Origin: Ananas comosus
Taxonomy: Eukaryota > Streptophyta > Magnoliopsida > Poales > Bromeliaceae
DNA: 64,000 nt
Assembly: GCF_001540865.1 (NCBI RefSeq)
Contig: NC_033631.1
Location: 6,208,392-6,272,391 of the forward strand
Reading direction: 5' to 3'
This document shows, piece after piece, positions 41,701 to 53,442 of this stretch (the stretch's first letter is position 1; each line of letters begins with the position of its first letter). A program made the translations under genes and the position numbers. The notes beneath the pieces are model-generated. The model had not been told where the DNA came from. It ran no database searches and was given only the letters and a program-made list of their open reading frames with translations.

Positions 41701-42743
41701 AAGACCTAGAGATCTTACTTGAACTGTAGAAACATGCAATTTTGAATTTGGTACCTGAACTGGAAAATGCGGAATTTATTATCTGAATTTGGAATTTTAA
41801 ATATTTTGATTCTACTAACTTACTTTTCAGAATTTAATGGAATTGTAGAATATTTTGTTTGATTAGGGAATATTTGACTAATAATGTTATAAATACAGTA
41901 AAGTTAGTTAGTAGAATCAAAAATTTTATAGGCCTTGTCACTGTTTCGATAAATAGTGTACGATAAGGTAGTAACATAGTCCTCCTTTCACTATGAAAAA
42001 ACATTAAGGATACTGCCGCTTCTTGCTTATGCAGTACACGAAGTGATTGGGTGTAATTCTTGGTCTAAGTATTTTATTAGTGGTGGTGAACTTCTTTTCT
42101 ATGGCAGAAATTATGCATGCAATTGAACATTTGACCTGATTTTGATGTGAAATGAGAGAAATTTTACTCTTTTGACTTCGTCACTGTAGCAAAAGATAGA
42201 AGTTGGAAAAGAGTTGTTCTTTCTTTCACCAGACAAAAAGACATAGATGTATAGTTTTTAAATGTTTGCCAATGCATTTAATTGCATAGAACTCGTGATA
42301 AAACAAAAAAGGGAAAAAACTGTTGCATAGCAAAACGAGGCCTACAATCTTTTGAATAAAGTTCATCCTTAGCTGCAAATAAGATGCATATATCATAATC
42401 ATGTCTATGATCACTGTCCCAAATTTCCATCATTTATTCAGTATGGAGTAGTTTCCTGCTGCTCTTCATTGTCTGGTTCTTTTGCTAATTCATTTTGTTA
42501 AAGAGCAAAGAACATGCATGTAAAATTGTAGATCTTACACGAATAAATATGTAAAAAAGTTTTGCAATGTTTTATATGTAAATGCGTCTTTTTTCATCAG
42601 CATATTTTGACGGCGTCGCTTGGAATAATGTAGTATTGCGTAGACTCGTGTAATCTTGTTTTTAATCAGGAAAATGAAGTCCAGGTTGATGAAATTAATC
42701 ACATATTGAAACTTTGTTTCTTTTTTTGTCCTTTTTTATTCAG

Positions 42744-42789
42744 AAATGCCATGGCCTGCAATGCCAGCACCCAGACTTTGGAATCTCAG
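42744..42789 (+). pseudogene. Exon-like block 1 (unidentified gene fragment)
   Basis: A TTTTTTATTCAG acceptor-like sequence is followed by an ATG frame reading MACNASTQTLESQ (from 42751) and a good donor, CAG|GTATGT (42790). It is duplicated in the right arm at about 62700-62758. It could be the first coding exon of a captured or transposon gene. No family is recognised. Confidence 0.35.
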
Positions 42790-43124
42790 GTATGTTAAGT
42801 GATGATATCCTCATCATTTTGACCATTATTTAATTTGATCAATTTCAAATAATAGATTGGACAAGTGGGTGAGAAGAATTGACTTTTTATGAGCACTATT
42901 TAGGTTAATCTGTGAAACAGTTCTTATTTGGTCAAGAAGGCGGATGGGGGATAAATTGGTAGAAAGCGTTAATGAATCCATTAATCAGCTAAGCAGGAAC
43001 TCGCCATAACATGGTTGATTATTGAGTTAGAATTAGGCATGTTTGTTGTATTTTTGCAAATAAAGTTTTCGTTGACAAATTCTTTCCATTCATTTACTCT
43101 CCCATCCTAACTTTCCTTACGCAG

Positions 43125-43171
43125 ATTGGCAAGTTTGAAGAAAAATCAGAGAGAAGCACCTTTCATAAGCA
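43125..43171 (+). pseudogene. Exon-like block 2 (unidentified gene fragment)
   Basis: It has an acceptor TTACGCAG, then a frame reading IGKFEEKSERSTFHK that is in phase with block 1, then GTATGT at 43172. Phase and splice signals agree with a two-exon fragment, but this is inference only. Confidence 0.3.
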
Positions 43172-43691
43172 GTATGTAGTATTAACGAATGAAAAAGTAG
43201 TTAGAGCTAGCGAATTTGAAAGCAATGGAGGTTTGCGACTAAAACTAAGACTTGTAGGCCTTATTTGGACATCAGAATATGTTATCCAATGATTACTTAT
43301 TCAGTTTGAAGATTTTGTCATCCACGATTTGGTAGGAAGTAATATTTCACCTACCAGCTATGAGATGATTTGCCTTATTCCGTAAAAAATGAATTAAGAA
43401 GATACCAAAGTAGGGTCGGACTAACTAACCCCTTTGAGCACAGTTAGATATCCGCAGTTTTATAAGAAAGGTTCGATACCTAGCTATGTCAAATTGGTTT
43501 ACAGTAAAGCAATAAGACTTGTTCTTTACTGAATTAGTGGTGTGAATTAGTGGTCATGTACCAAATTTTACTAACATTTCACTCTACAGTATGCAATAGT
43601 TTTCATATCTTAATCGCAATGCTACGGTGTTTGATGCGCTGAATTACTGGTATTTGGCTGATATATATATATATATATNCATACCTAGCAG

Positions 43692-44094
43692 CTAAGCCTT
43701 CGAGATAGTAGCTTTTGCTAAATATTCATGCTCTCGCTAGCATGAGTATTATCATATCATCAGCCTGGGATATATCCGACACCGATGATATGATAATACT
43801 CATAACCTCGAGAGCATGAAGATTCAACAAAAAAAACTACTTCGAAGGCTAAGAAAATAGGTGAGGCAATTTATACTAGATCTCATAAACTATGAAGATC
43901 TTTAACAGTTTAAAGCACTGAAAAACTTTAGCATTCCATTTAAGACAGCTTGCTAATATTTTAAACGAAAGATCTTTAAAATTGACGACAGGTATTGTAA
44001 ATTCCTACTACCTTAGCAAGCTAAGCCTTCGAGATAGTAGCTTTTGCTAAATACTCATGCTCTCGCTAGCATGAGTATTATCATATCATCAGCC
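43692..44094. repeat. Three-copy 74-bp module (direct-inverted-direct)
   Basis: 43692-43765 and 44021-44094 are near-identical direct copies (CTAAGCCTTCGAGATAGTAG ... CATCAGCC). 43784-43852 is an inverted, diverged copy. The block lies immediately right of the N at 43679. No equivalent is seen at the mirror position near 61740 in the right arm. Confidence 0.85.
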
Positions 44095-44539
44095 GTTAAA
44101 TGTTATTTATAGCATTTAAAACTTCTAGAAATCAAATTTTATAATTTTTCGACATCATTTACCTTACGATCAAGAGGTCACAAATTTGACAATTTTTAAT
44201 GGCCGGTATGGGATACTTGCTATTTTAACGGTGTAAAAGAATCGAAATTTGTTGAATTTTGATACAAAATTTTATTCGCTATCTAGATAAAGATCAATAA
44301 CTCTGATCTTGAATTGAAGGATTCGATCATCCTTTTTTAGGACGTCGTTCGATTTTGACTGTTTATTTTATGCTCGTTTGATGGACTTTATTATGATTTC
44401 GAAAATTTACGAAATTTATTTTCTAGAAGTTTCAAATACTCTAGATCATATTTAACGGAGTGGATCGTCGATTTGGAAGCTTCATCATAAAAAACAATTT
44501 AGAAGTACGAGAGCTCCAATACTCATAATAGTATAGTAG
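44095..44539. mobile_element. TIR-type MITE, unit A (left end missing)
   Basis: It is a close relative of unit B: shared blocks are GTTAAATG, TCATTTACCTTACGATCAAG, TTGATGGACTTTATTATGAT and GATCGTCGATTTGGAAGC. It ends TACTCATAATAGTATAGTAG (44520-44539). The left terminus is not found before the 43692-44094 module. Confidence 0.7.
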
Positions 44540-44561
44540 CCACGGCCTATATAGGGTCCGA

Positions 44562-47500
44562 CTACTATACTATTATGAGTACGATCTGCCACAGCCCGCG
44601 ACCACCCGCCTATTTGGCTGAGGTCCCGGAGCCGCCGACATCGCCGAATGGACAGGGTTTCTCCTGTACTACGGACAGAGTCTCCCCTGTACATTCAAGG
44701 CATCGCAACCAATACAATTCACGAAGGTTCCAACCAGAAACAGATATCAATCAAGATTGCAAGTGGAAGGTATCATACAACATAAACACATCCTAAGTTA
44801 TTACATTCATTCACTTTCATAGTTTTTATATTATAGTTTCCATTCTTTTTCATCCAAATGCAATCTAAGTTATTACAACATTTACTTACTACAAGTTTGA
44901 TACATTGTATTCTTTTCATTTCCTTTACCCCTAAGCTATATAGACGGGATACTGCTAGCTCTGGTCTCTGGGGTAGGGCGCTATCTGCAGAACTACGCCC
45001 TCGCCTTGCGCCGCCGCGCTGCACATGTGTGTACCTGTACCCTCAAAACAGCAACACGGGGGTGAGACTATTGTCCATAGTCCTAAGTGGGTTTAGTCAC
45101 CCAAGAGAACCAGCTCAACCAACAGGTCTAACGAGGCACTGCAACATGTTAGTTCAACAATATACAACAGATATATATTCAATTGAAATACATGTCATGC
45201 CTCACGAAATGCAAGATGCAATACCTGTAATCATGTAAGTAGGGTACTTTAACGCTACTTATATTCTTAATCATTCTTTACCCTTGTCATTTAATGTTTA
45301 CTTTTAGCTCTTAGCTATTCTTTACTTGTAACCTTTCTTTACTTTATCAGCTATTCTTATTCCTTAGCCGATCTTTATTCTTTACTTATTCTTTATTCTT
45401 TACTTATTCTTTATTCTTTATACTTTGTTGCACTTTTCCACTGGCCATTCTTTCCAAAGGTTTCTCTTACCTTAGTTCTCTATGCCATTCGATTCGGTCT
45501 TAAGTCAATCAATCGCGGATAGTCCGCGCACTGTCTAGCTCGAGGTGAAGGAACTCACATGCACCTCAGCTGGCAACAGCTCACCGTACTCCTGTCCTAG
45601 TCGTCTGGCGGCGAACGAATCGCACCTCACCCAACAACGGCCTAGGTCCATGACTTAGCCACCCGGCGGCGAAATCGTCGCACAAACGCCATGACAGTGG
45701 TTCAGTCAACAGGCGGTAGGATTCACAAACTGGCTAACCATCCGGCGGCGAAATCGTCGCACACACCATGACAGAGGTTCTTTAGCCCTTGGGCGGCGAA
45801 ATCGTCGCACACACCCAACACCACTTTGGGTGTATCCTTTTAGCCTTGGGATTCCGGAATCCATTTCACATCACATAGGGGTTGGTCTTAACCCTATGGA
45901 ACTGACCTCTCTAGGTCTAAGCTTTTACTCAACCTAAGTTCACCCATTAGGTTTATTGCTTTCACCTTCTTAACCTAGGTTTATTATATTAGGATCATTA
46001 TTCTTTCCAACCTAGGTTCACTTGACTCTAGGTTAAGTACTTTTCATTTCACGACCTATATTTATTAACACTAGGTTGGATGCCACTCGATCTATTTGAT
46101 TTTAGATCTACTCCTGACCTATGTTCCTTAACACTAAGTTAGATGCCACTCGATCTAATTCACATACTAATTGTCCAATTAAGCATTCTACTTATTCTAG
46201 AGTTATCAATTCTCATTTTCCAATGTTATCTCTCTAATCAAGCTAGAGTTATCAACCAAGTTCATATGCATATATAATCTCACAATGCTAAGCATGCATC
46301 TATGATCTCACAATGCTAATCACGCGTTTATAATCTCATATATCATTTATATGCATCTACTTAGCATTTACATCATTCTATAAACATGCATCATATAACT
46401 TGCTCATTATGCATTCTAGCATTTCTACATTACATTATTTAGCATTATATAACTTGCTCATAATGCATTCTATTTAGCATTTACATCATACTATCAACAT
46501 GCATTATTTAGCTACATGCATCATTTACATGCTTCATTTACATTTATATGCATCAACATGGATTCTTAGTTTCTTAGACATAAAGGCGAGCCTAGTCACT
46601 TTGGTAAACACAACCCACCTTAATTCGCGTTCCGATTGCTTGTCGACACTTGCAATCGGCCTCCCGCGGACCCGTATCCGGCACGGCCCGATACTGCAAC
46701 TGCGCCTCAACCGTGCTCCGCTTCGCAGTCCCGAAAATTATAGGTCTTCGGTTATGTGCCACGATGCCTCAAATCCATTTCCATGATTTTACGACGTCGC
46801 CTCGGCCTTCCGGCGGACCCGAAGCCTAAACGTCTATTTCTTTAATAACTTTGTAACGGCTCGTCGGATTGCCGAACCGTCTTCGCCAACGCGTTTCGTT
46901 CCTAGCAATTAGGTTTACGAAGGGTCAAATGAGATCAAACCCTCATATTTTGAAAGTTTGCATTTTGGAGCCCTAGGTTACAACTATGCAAGAAAATCAC
47001 TAAATTGATTCATGATTCAAGCTTAATATCTAGATAGCATGCTAGACTCCTCTAAATCCATTTATAAGGTATTTAAACCAAGCATTAAAGATCTACCATT
47101 AGAGGGCTCAAGAAGCTCACCTCAAAATGAGCTCAAAACCATGGAGAAGATGAAGAAGACGAAGCGATCCACCTCCAAGCTTCAATCTCACCAAATCCAT
47201 CTTTTGGGAGAGATTTAGAGAGAGAAGAGAGGCTTCTCTCTTCCCTTCCATGCGTGTGTGTGTGTGTGTGTGTGCGCGGTTTGGGCTGCTACGGCTGGGA
47301 GGAAGAAGAAGCAAAAGGGATTTAATCCCATTTTACCATTTTGCCCCTAAACTACACACTATTCACTACGGGTAGCTCAAATCTGATAAATTTGGTTGGA
47401 CCCTTCCGGATGTCCGTTTTCGCTCAAATTTGACAGACAGGCTCAATTTAACGTACCGAACAAGAATATATTAAGTTTCAGTTTCGACTCCGTTTGGTTA

Positions 47501-48345
47501 CCGAAAACTATGCCGACTGCAATCTTTATCAGATAGCTTTCGGATTTTATTTCTCACTCTACGGGTGTCAGAAAAATATGAAACTTTAAATCTAGCCTCA
47601 TAAAAATATTTCTGACATCCCCGCCTAATTTTCATAATTTTCTGAGACTGTACATTTTCTGCTAATTTATCAGTCCCTTTTCCAACAGAAAATTCTAAAT
47701 CTTCTGTTTTCGCTCCGATTTCAGCACAGGTCGTTCCAACCGATATTTCACTTCTCTAAATCCAATAAAATAGTATCTCATACTATTTTTATTTATTTTT
47801 CTCTTTTATATTTAAAATTCGGTATGTTACACGATCGCTCTCGCTACTCATAAATCGTTTTTGATGATAGAGCTTCTGAATCGATGATCCATACCGTTAA
47901 ATGTATTTACAGCATTTAAAACTTCTAGAAATTAAATTTTATAATTTTTCGACATCATTTACCTTACGATCAAGAGGTCACAAATTTGACAATTTTTAGG
48001 CCGTATGGGATACTTGCTTTTACGTGTAAAAAATCGGAATTTTTGAATTTTGATAGAAAATTTTTATTCGCCACATAGATAAGATCAATAACTCTGATCT
48101 TGAATTGAAGGATTTGATCATCTTTTTTAGGATGTCGTTCGATTGACCGTTTATTTTATGCCCGCTTGATGGACTTTATATGATTTCGAAAATTTACGAA
48201 ATTTATTTTCTAGAAGTTTCAAATACTCTAGATCATATTTAACGAAGTGAATCGTCGATTTGGAAACTCCATCATCGAAAACAACTTAGGAGTACGAGGC
48301 TCCAATACTCATAATCTCATAATAGTATAGTAGCCACAAGAATTA
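44562..48345. mobile_element. TIR-type MITE, unit B, interrupted by a solo LTR
   Basis: It starts CTACTATACTATTATGAGTA (44562-44581), the exact inverse of the end of unit A across a 22-bp spacer. Without the LTR at 44587-47831 it is about 540 bp. The end segment around 48250-48345 is complementary to its start (AAATCG.., GATGATAGAGCTTC versus GGAAACTCCATCATC). No coding capacity. A Mutator- or hAT-like origin is possible. Confidence 0.75.
44587..47831 (-). mobile_element. Solo LTR (3245 bp), Del/Tekay-related
   Basis: The perfect duplication CGATC is at 44582-44586 and 47832-47836. The plus strand starts TGCCACAGCCCGCG and ends GGTATGTTACA. On the minus strand that is TGTAACATACCG ... GGGCTGTGGCA, the family pattern. 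It is collinear with 10797-13806, including the CGGCGGCGAAATCGTCGCAC repeats near 45660-45810. A (TG)n microsatellite is at 47254-47274. No internal domain is present. Confidence 0.92.
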
Positions 48346-48474
48346 TATACATTATATATATATATATATATATATACTACTTATAAAAGCGTGAGTTTTG
48401 AATTTTTTCCTTTCCAAAAATGCATCTATTATTTTTACCAATATTGTCATGTCCAGTAATTTTCAACTATCGAT

Positions 48475-49912
48475 TTTAAATAAATCTTTAAATAATAATT
48501 TATTCTCAAATATAGATTTTAAGTTTTCACCATTAGATCTCATCCAATGAATAAAAATAAAAATATCTGTCATTTTTGTTGACAAAAATACTCTCCATAT
48601 TCGTTATCTCCTATGTATGCAGCGTTTCTTAAATATTCTTTTTCTACCCACCAATCATTTAATACGTAAAACTAAATTTATCTCTTATCTAACGTAATAC
48701 TCGTCAATCACGTAACAGCTAATCACGTAATACGTAAAATTAAATTTATTTCCTATTCACGTATTTTTTTCAAATATTTTTTTCTTATCAAACATAATAC
48801 CTATCAACACATAGTATTCAAAATTAAATTTTAAATTTGTAATGCCCGCCAAAATTTAATACTCGCCAATTTGATAATTTGTATTTTAATTTATGATAGT
48901 AGATTTTTTCTTACATAAGATAGTAGATTTAATTTTGACGAGTATTAAAATTTGATGTGCCATAGAAAAGTTAAATATTGTTAAAAAAATTTTAATACCC
49001 CTAAATCAAAACTAAATCATTAATAAAATATAATTTTAAATATTTTTAGCAAAATATTTAATATTTAAATATTGCATCATAAAAGAGTAGAATATTTCTA
49101 AAAAAAATAATACACGCCCAATAAAAACTAAATCGTTAATTAAATATAATTTTAAATTTTTTAGCAAAATATTTAATATTTAAATAGTACACACTAAAAT
49201 ATTCTCGGTGTTCTCAAATATAAAATATATTTTATCCATTTTAAATAAATCATTCTCAAATATAGATCTTAAGTTTTCGGCATTGGATTTCATTCAATGA
49301 ATAAAAATAAAAGTATATGTCATTCATATCCGTTATCTCCTATCTACGCGTTTTTCAAATAAAACTAAATTTATATCTTATTTAACGTAATACCCGCCAA
49401 TCACGTAATACCTCCGCTAATTACGTAACAAATTAAATTTATTTCCTATCCAAGTATTTTTTCAAATAATTTTTTTTTTCAAACGTAATACCTACCAGTA
49501 TTCAAAATTAAATTTTAAATTTGTAATTCCCGCCAAAATTTAATACCCGCGAATTTGATAATTTAAATTTTAATTCATGATATTAGATTTTTCCTTATAT
49601 AAGATAGTAAATTTAATTTTGACGAGTATTAAAATTTGGCGTGCCATAGAAGCGTTAAATATTGCTAAAAATATTTTAATATCCCAAATCAAAACTAAAT
49701 CGTTATAAATATAATTTTAAATATTTTTAGCAAAATATTTAATATTTAAATAATGGTCATAAAAGTGTAGAATATTTGTAAAAAAATTAATACCTATCCA
49801 ATCAAAACTAAATCGATAATTAAATATAATTTTAAATTTTTTTAGTAAAATATTCAATGTTTAAATAATATCCACCAAAATATTCTCCGCATTTTCAAAT
49901 ATAGAATATATC
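48475..49912 (+). repeat. Tandem duplication of about 750 bp inside the Helitron-like element
   Basis: 48475-49215 and about 49236-49912 are diverged direct copies. Both run from a TTCTCAAATATAGAT block through CGTTATCTCCTAT and GACGAGTATTAAAATTTG to ACTAAATCG. Confidence 0.75.
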
Positions 49913-50129
49913 TTAATACCCTCGCATATAATATCTACACTACCCAATCTTATCTTATCATAATATTTATTACACAATATATACATCATATCATATTTTT
50001 TTTGTATTTTTTATTTTCAGCTATACGTTTCTTATATATAAAGTATATATTTTTTTAATAGTATCCATTTTTATTTTTATCTATATTTTTCTTAAATATT
50101 TTTTTAGTAATATCTTTTCTCATTTGTTA

Positions 50130-51005
50130 CAGTCATCGTCCTACTCATCATTGTTTGTGCCGGTATATTGTCGCGTTCGCCACCTTCGTCATAATTAAAG
50201 AGGTATTTTAATTCCATTTGAAATTTTTTCTTTTTTTTAATATGCCTTTATACTATTTTAGTTTTTTTTTTTCGTTTTTTCTTATTTTCATATATACTTT
50301 TCTCAAATATAAAATATATTTTTTTAGTAATATATATTTTTATTTTTATCTATATATTTTTTAAATATTTTTAAATTTTTTTGTAATATACTTTCTCATT
50401 TGTCCCCATTGTCAACACTGGTACATCGTCATCATCATCACCAACGCCGACACATTATCGCCTTCGCCACCTTCACCGCCTTCGCACAATTGAAGAGGTA
50501 TTTTGATCCTATCTGAAAATTTCTCTTTTTTTAATATGCCTTTATACTGTTTTAGTATTTTCTTTACATTTTTTTTATTTTTACTATTATTTTTCTTAAA
50601 TATTCTCAAATATTTTTTTAATAATATTCTTTTTTATTTATCTCCGTCATCAACGCCGGTATATCATCACGTCACTGGCGTCGGTACATTATCGCCTTTG
50701 CCATAGTTAGAGAGATATTTTGATTTCATCTGAATTTTTTTTTTCTAATGTGCCTTTATATTGTTTTAGCATATTTTTTTTAGTATTTTCTCATTTTTAC
50801 CTATATGTTTTTCAAATATAAAACATATATTTATTTAGTAATATTCTTTTTTATTTTTACCTATATTTTTCTCAAATATTCTCAAATATTTTTTTAGTAA
50901 TATTATTTTTCATTTGTCCTCATTGTCGGTACCAGCACATCGTCATCATCTTCCTTATCGTTATAGTCGTCATCGGCGCTGACACATTGTCGCCTTCGCC
51001 ACCTT
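50130..51005 (+). repeat. Four imperfect repeats with 'gccttcgccacctt'
   Basis: Blocks near 50130-50260, 50400-50540, 50640-50760 and 50920-51010 share CGTCATC..., GCC(G/T)..ACAT(T)ATCGCCTTCGCC and GAGGTATTTTGAT. Spacing is roughly 230-290 bp. Confidence 0.65.
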
Positions 51006-51153
51006 CTATACTACTACTAATTTCTATACTATTTCAGTTTTCTTAGATGTTGTAGGAATGGTTGTTCAAATCAATCACTTTTTCTTTCTATGGTTGTTAA
51101 TCCTTCTAAACGTGAAGGTAAAGTGTTTCTCTGTTCATCATTTCACATGAACA

Positions 51154-51444
51154 AATTATTAATAACTAATTATTTGGATGGATTAAAGTATGAATCGAAT
51201 TAGATTGATCATCTAGGACAAGATAGTGCTAACATACATTGGCATGAAAAAATTATTAATAACTAATTATTTGGATGGATTAAAGTATGAATCGAATTAG
51301 ATTGATCATCTAGGACAAGATAGTGCTAACATACATTGGCATGAAAAAATTATTAATAACTAATTATTTGGATGGATTGAAGTATGAATCGAATTAAATT
51401 GATCCTCTAGGACAAGATTGTGGTAACACACATTGGCATGTAGA
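51154..51444 (+). repeat. 97-bp tandem repeat, 3 copies
   Basis: AATTATTAATAACTAATTAT begins copies at 51154, 51251 and 51348, a strict 97-bp period. The first two are nearly identical and the third is slightly diverged. The right palindrome arm shows only two copies (about 53998-54193). Confidence 0.92.
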
Positions 51445-52011
51445 GAGACGTTATTGCAAACAATTCAATTGTTGTATTAAAACAGTTCACGTTAATATCG
51501 ATAATTAGAATAAATGTACTTTTTAATATTTTATTTTTTCTGTAGTATTTTAAATTTATTTATCAGGATCAATTTATTTAGCAAAGTTTTGCGAGTAAAA
51601 TTGTGCTTAATCCACCTATTCCAAAAACTCAAGAAATAAAATTAAGGTAAAAATTTTTATTTACTTATATGAATTCTTATTAAATTTATATTTTTTATTA
51701 ATTTTATCTATTCCGATGATTTACTAATATTTACTTATTATTTTTCTTACTTTCAGTGCAATTTTGTACGGAAGGGAGACTGATGGTGCCATTTTCACAA
51801 ATTTTGTGTTTTTTTTTCAATGATACCATGATAGATTTTGTATTCTTTCTTTGATGATATTGTAATTCTATTTCTTTTTTCTGATATTTTATTTTGGTAA
51901 TGATTAAATATTATATATCGAATCTATAATATTTATTTATAAAAATTTTATTTTTTAGTATTTGTGCGACGTGTATTGCACGTGCACTTAGCTAGTATAT
52001 ATATATAGTTG

Positions 52012-52145
52012 AGCTAGAATGCTATCGATAGCAAACGAGCTCTGTTGCCACCCATTTGTTTTCGATGATAGAGTTTTCAAATCGACAATTGGCACCGTTG
52101 AATATGATCTATACCACTTTAAGTGTTTAGAAATCAAATTTCAAA
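52012..52145. mobile_element. Fragment of a MITE related to units A and B
   Basis: CATTTGTTTTCGATGATAGA, TTTTCAAATCGACAATTGGC and TTTAGAAATCAAATTTC parallel the ends of the 44562-48345 unit. Only one end is present. Confidence 0.5.
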
Positions 52146-52275
52146 TCTATATACCGGCGGTTTAGAACTGTTATAATAATTAGTTAAAACCATCGCTAAA
52201 ATATATTTTTGTCAACGCGTGTTAAATATTACTAAAATAAGTGTCGCCACAAATCAACTTTTACTACAACAGAAT
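52146..52275 (-). mobile_element. CACTA subterminal region, inverted end
   Basis: On the minus strand it reads GTTGTAGTAAAAGTTGATTT, GTGGCGACACTTATTTTAGT and TTTTAGCGATGGTTTT, matching 37926-38085. The outermost CACTA bases are not intact. It could be the right end of the element starting at 37926. Confidence 0.6.
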
Positions 52276-52409
52276 TAAGTTATAGGGAGACATTTTTGTG
52301 TAAGTGTTCTATTTATGCCAAATTTTTTTAAAAAAATCTATTAAGGCCTAAATATAAAGCCCAATACAACTAAAAATAAAAATTTCTCTTCTCAACCAAC
52401 CCCATCCTG

Positions 52410-52575
52410 CTAGAGATGTCAACGGGTCGGATTTGGGGCGGATTTTTAAAAACCCGAACTCGAACCCGAACCCGAACTCGACGGATTTTAAAAATTCATA
52501 TCCAAATCCGAACCCGACCAAAAATTCGAAATCCGAAACCTGAATCCGAACCCGAATTCGAAAATTTGAACCCGG
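52410..52575 (+). repeat. CCCGAAC-rich tract
   Basis: GAGATGTCAACGGGTCGG is followed by many (A)CCCGAA(C/T) repeats and then AT-rich DNA. Similar sequences are common at plant hAT-like MITE ends. The mirror copy is 52880-53042. Confidence 0.6.
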
Positions 52576-52656
52576 AACAATTATTATTTTTTCAATATTT
52601 CAAAATATATTATATTAAATCTAAATTTTTAAAATACAAATTCAAATATAACATCA

Positions 52657-52659
<3 letters not shown>

Positions 52660-52740
<81 letters not shown>

Positions 52741-52750
52741 AAATATAATA

Positions 52751-52795
<45 letters not shown>
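52660..52795. repeat. (TA)n microsatellite at the palindrome centre
   Basis: About 75 bp of TA repeats, a TATTATAAAAATATAATA hairpin turn (52733-52750), then about 40 bp of TA. The symmetry axis is at 52741.5. Confidence 0.95.
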
Positions 52796-52798
<3 letters not shown>

Positions 52799-53164
52799 AT
52801 GTTATATTTGAATTTGTATTTTAAAATTTAGATTTAATATAAATATTTTGAAATATTGAAAAAATAATAATTGTTCCGGGTTCAAATTTTCGAATTCGGG
52901 TTCGGATTCAGGTTTCGGATTTCGAATTTTGGTCGGGTTCGGATTTGGATATGAATTTTTAAAATCCGTCGAGTTCGGGTTCGGTTCGAGTTCGGGTTTT
53001 TAAAAATCCGCCCCAAATCCGACCCGTTGACATCTCTAGCAGGATGGGTTGGTTGAGAAGAGAATTTTTATTTTTAGTTGTATTGGGCTTTATATTTAGG
53101 CCTTAATAGATTTTTTTAAAAATTTGCATAAATAGAACACTTACACAAAAATGTCTCCCTATAA

Positions 53165-53300
53165 CTTAATCTCGTTGTAGTAAAGTTGATTTGTGGCGAC
53201 ACTTATTTTAGTAATATTTAACACGCGTTGACAAAAATATATTTTAGCGATGGTTTTAACTATTATTATAAACAGTTCTAAACCGCCGATATAGATTTGA
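53165..53300 (+). mobile_element. Mirror copy of the CACTA end (right arm)
   Basis: Reverse complement of 52146-52275 with single-base indels. Confidence 0.8.
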
Positions 53301-53442
53301 AATTTGATTTCTAAACACTAAAGTGGTATAGATCATATTCAACGGTGCCAATTGTCGATTTGAAAACTCTATCATCGAAAACAAATGGTGGCAACAGAGC
53401 TCGTTTGTATCGATAGCATTCTAGCTCAACTATATATATATA

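Larger units (their letters stand above)
41701..43678. other. Intron-like or unknown DNA in the left palindrome arm
   Basis: Mostly AT-rich, with no long ORF. It contains two exon-like blocks listed separately. It ends in a (TA)n run and a single N at 43679. Confidence 0.4.
48371..51995 (+). mobile_element. Helitron-like non-autonomous element
   Basis: The 3' end has an imperfect hairpin (GTGC 51964-51967 with GCAC 51984-51987; CGTG 51970-51973 with CACG 51979-51982), then CTAG (51992-51995) followed by T. The 5' end TATATACTACTTATAAAAGC resembles Helitron starts, although the leading TC is replaced by TA. No Rep/helicase is seen. The inside is AT-rich and built of internal duplications. Confidence 0.6.

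Noticed and set aside
52416..52748. 110-codon frame rich in Arg/Thr and Ile/Tyr
   Set aside because: A translation of CCCGAAC repeats and (TA)n at the palindrome centre.
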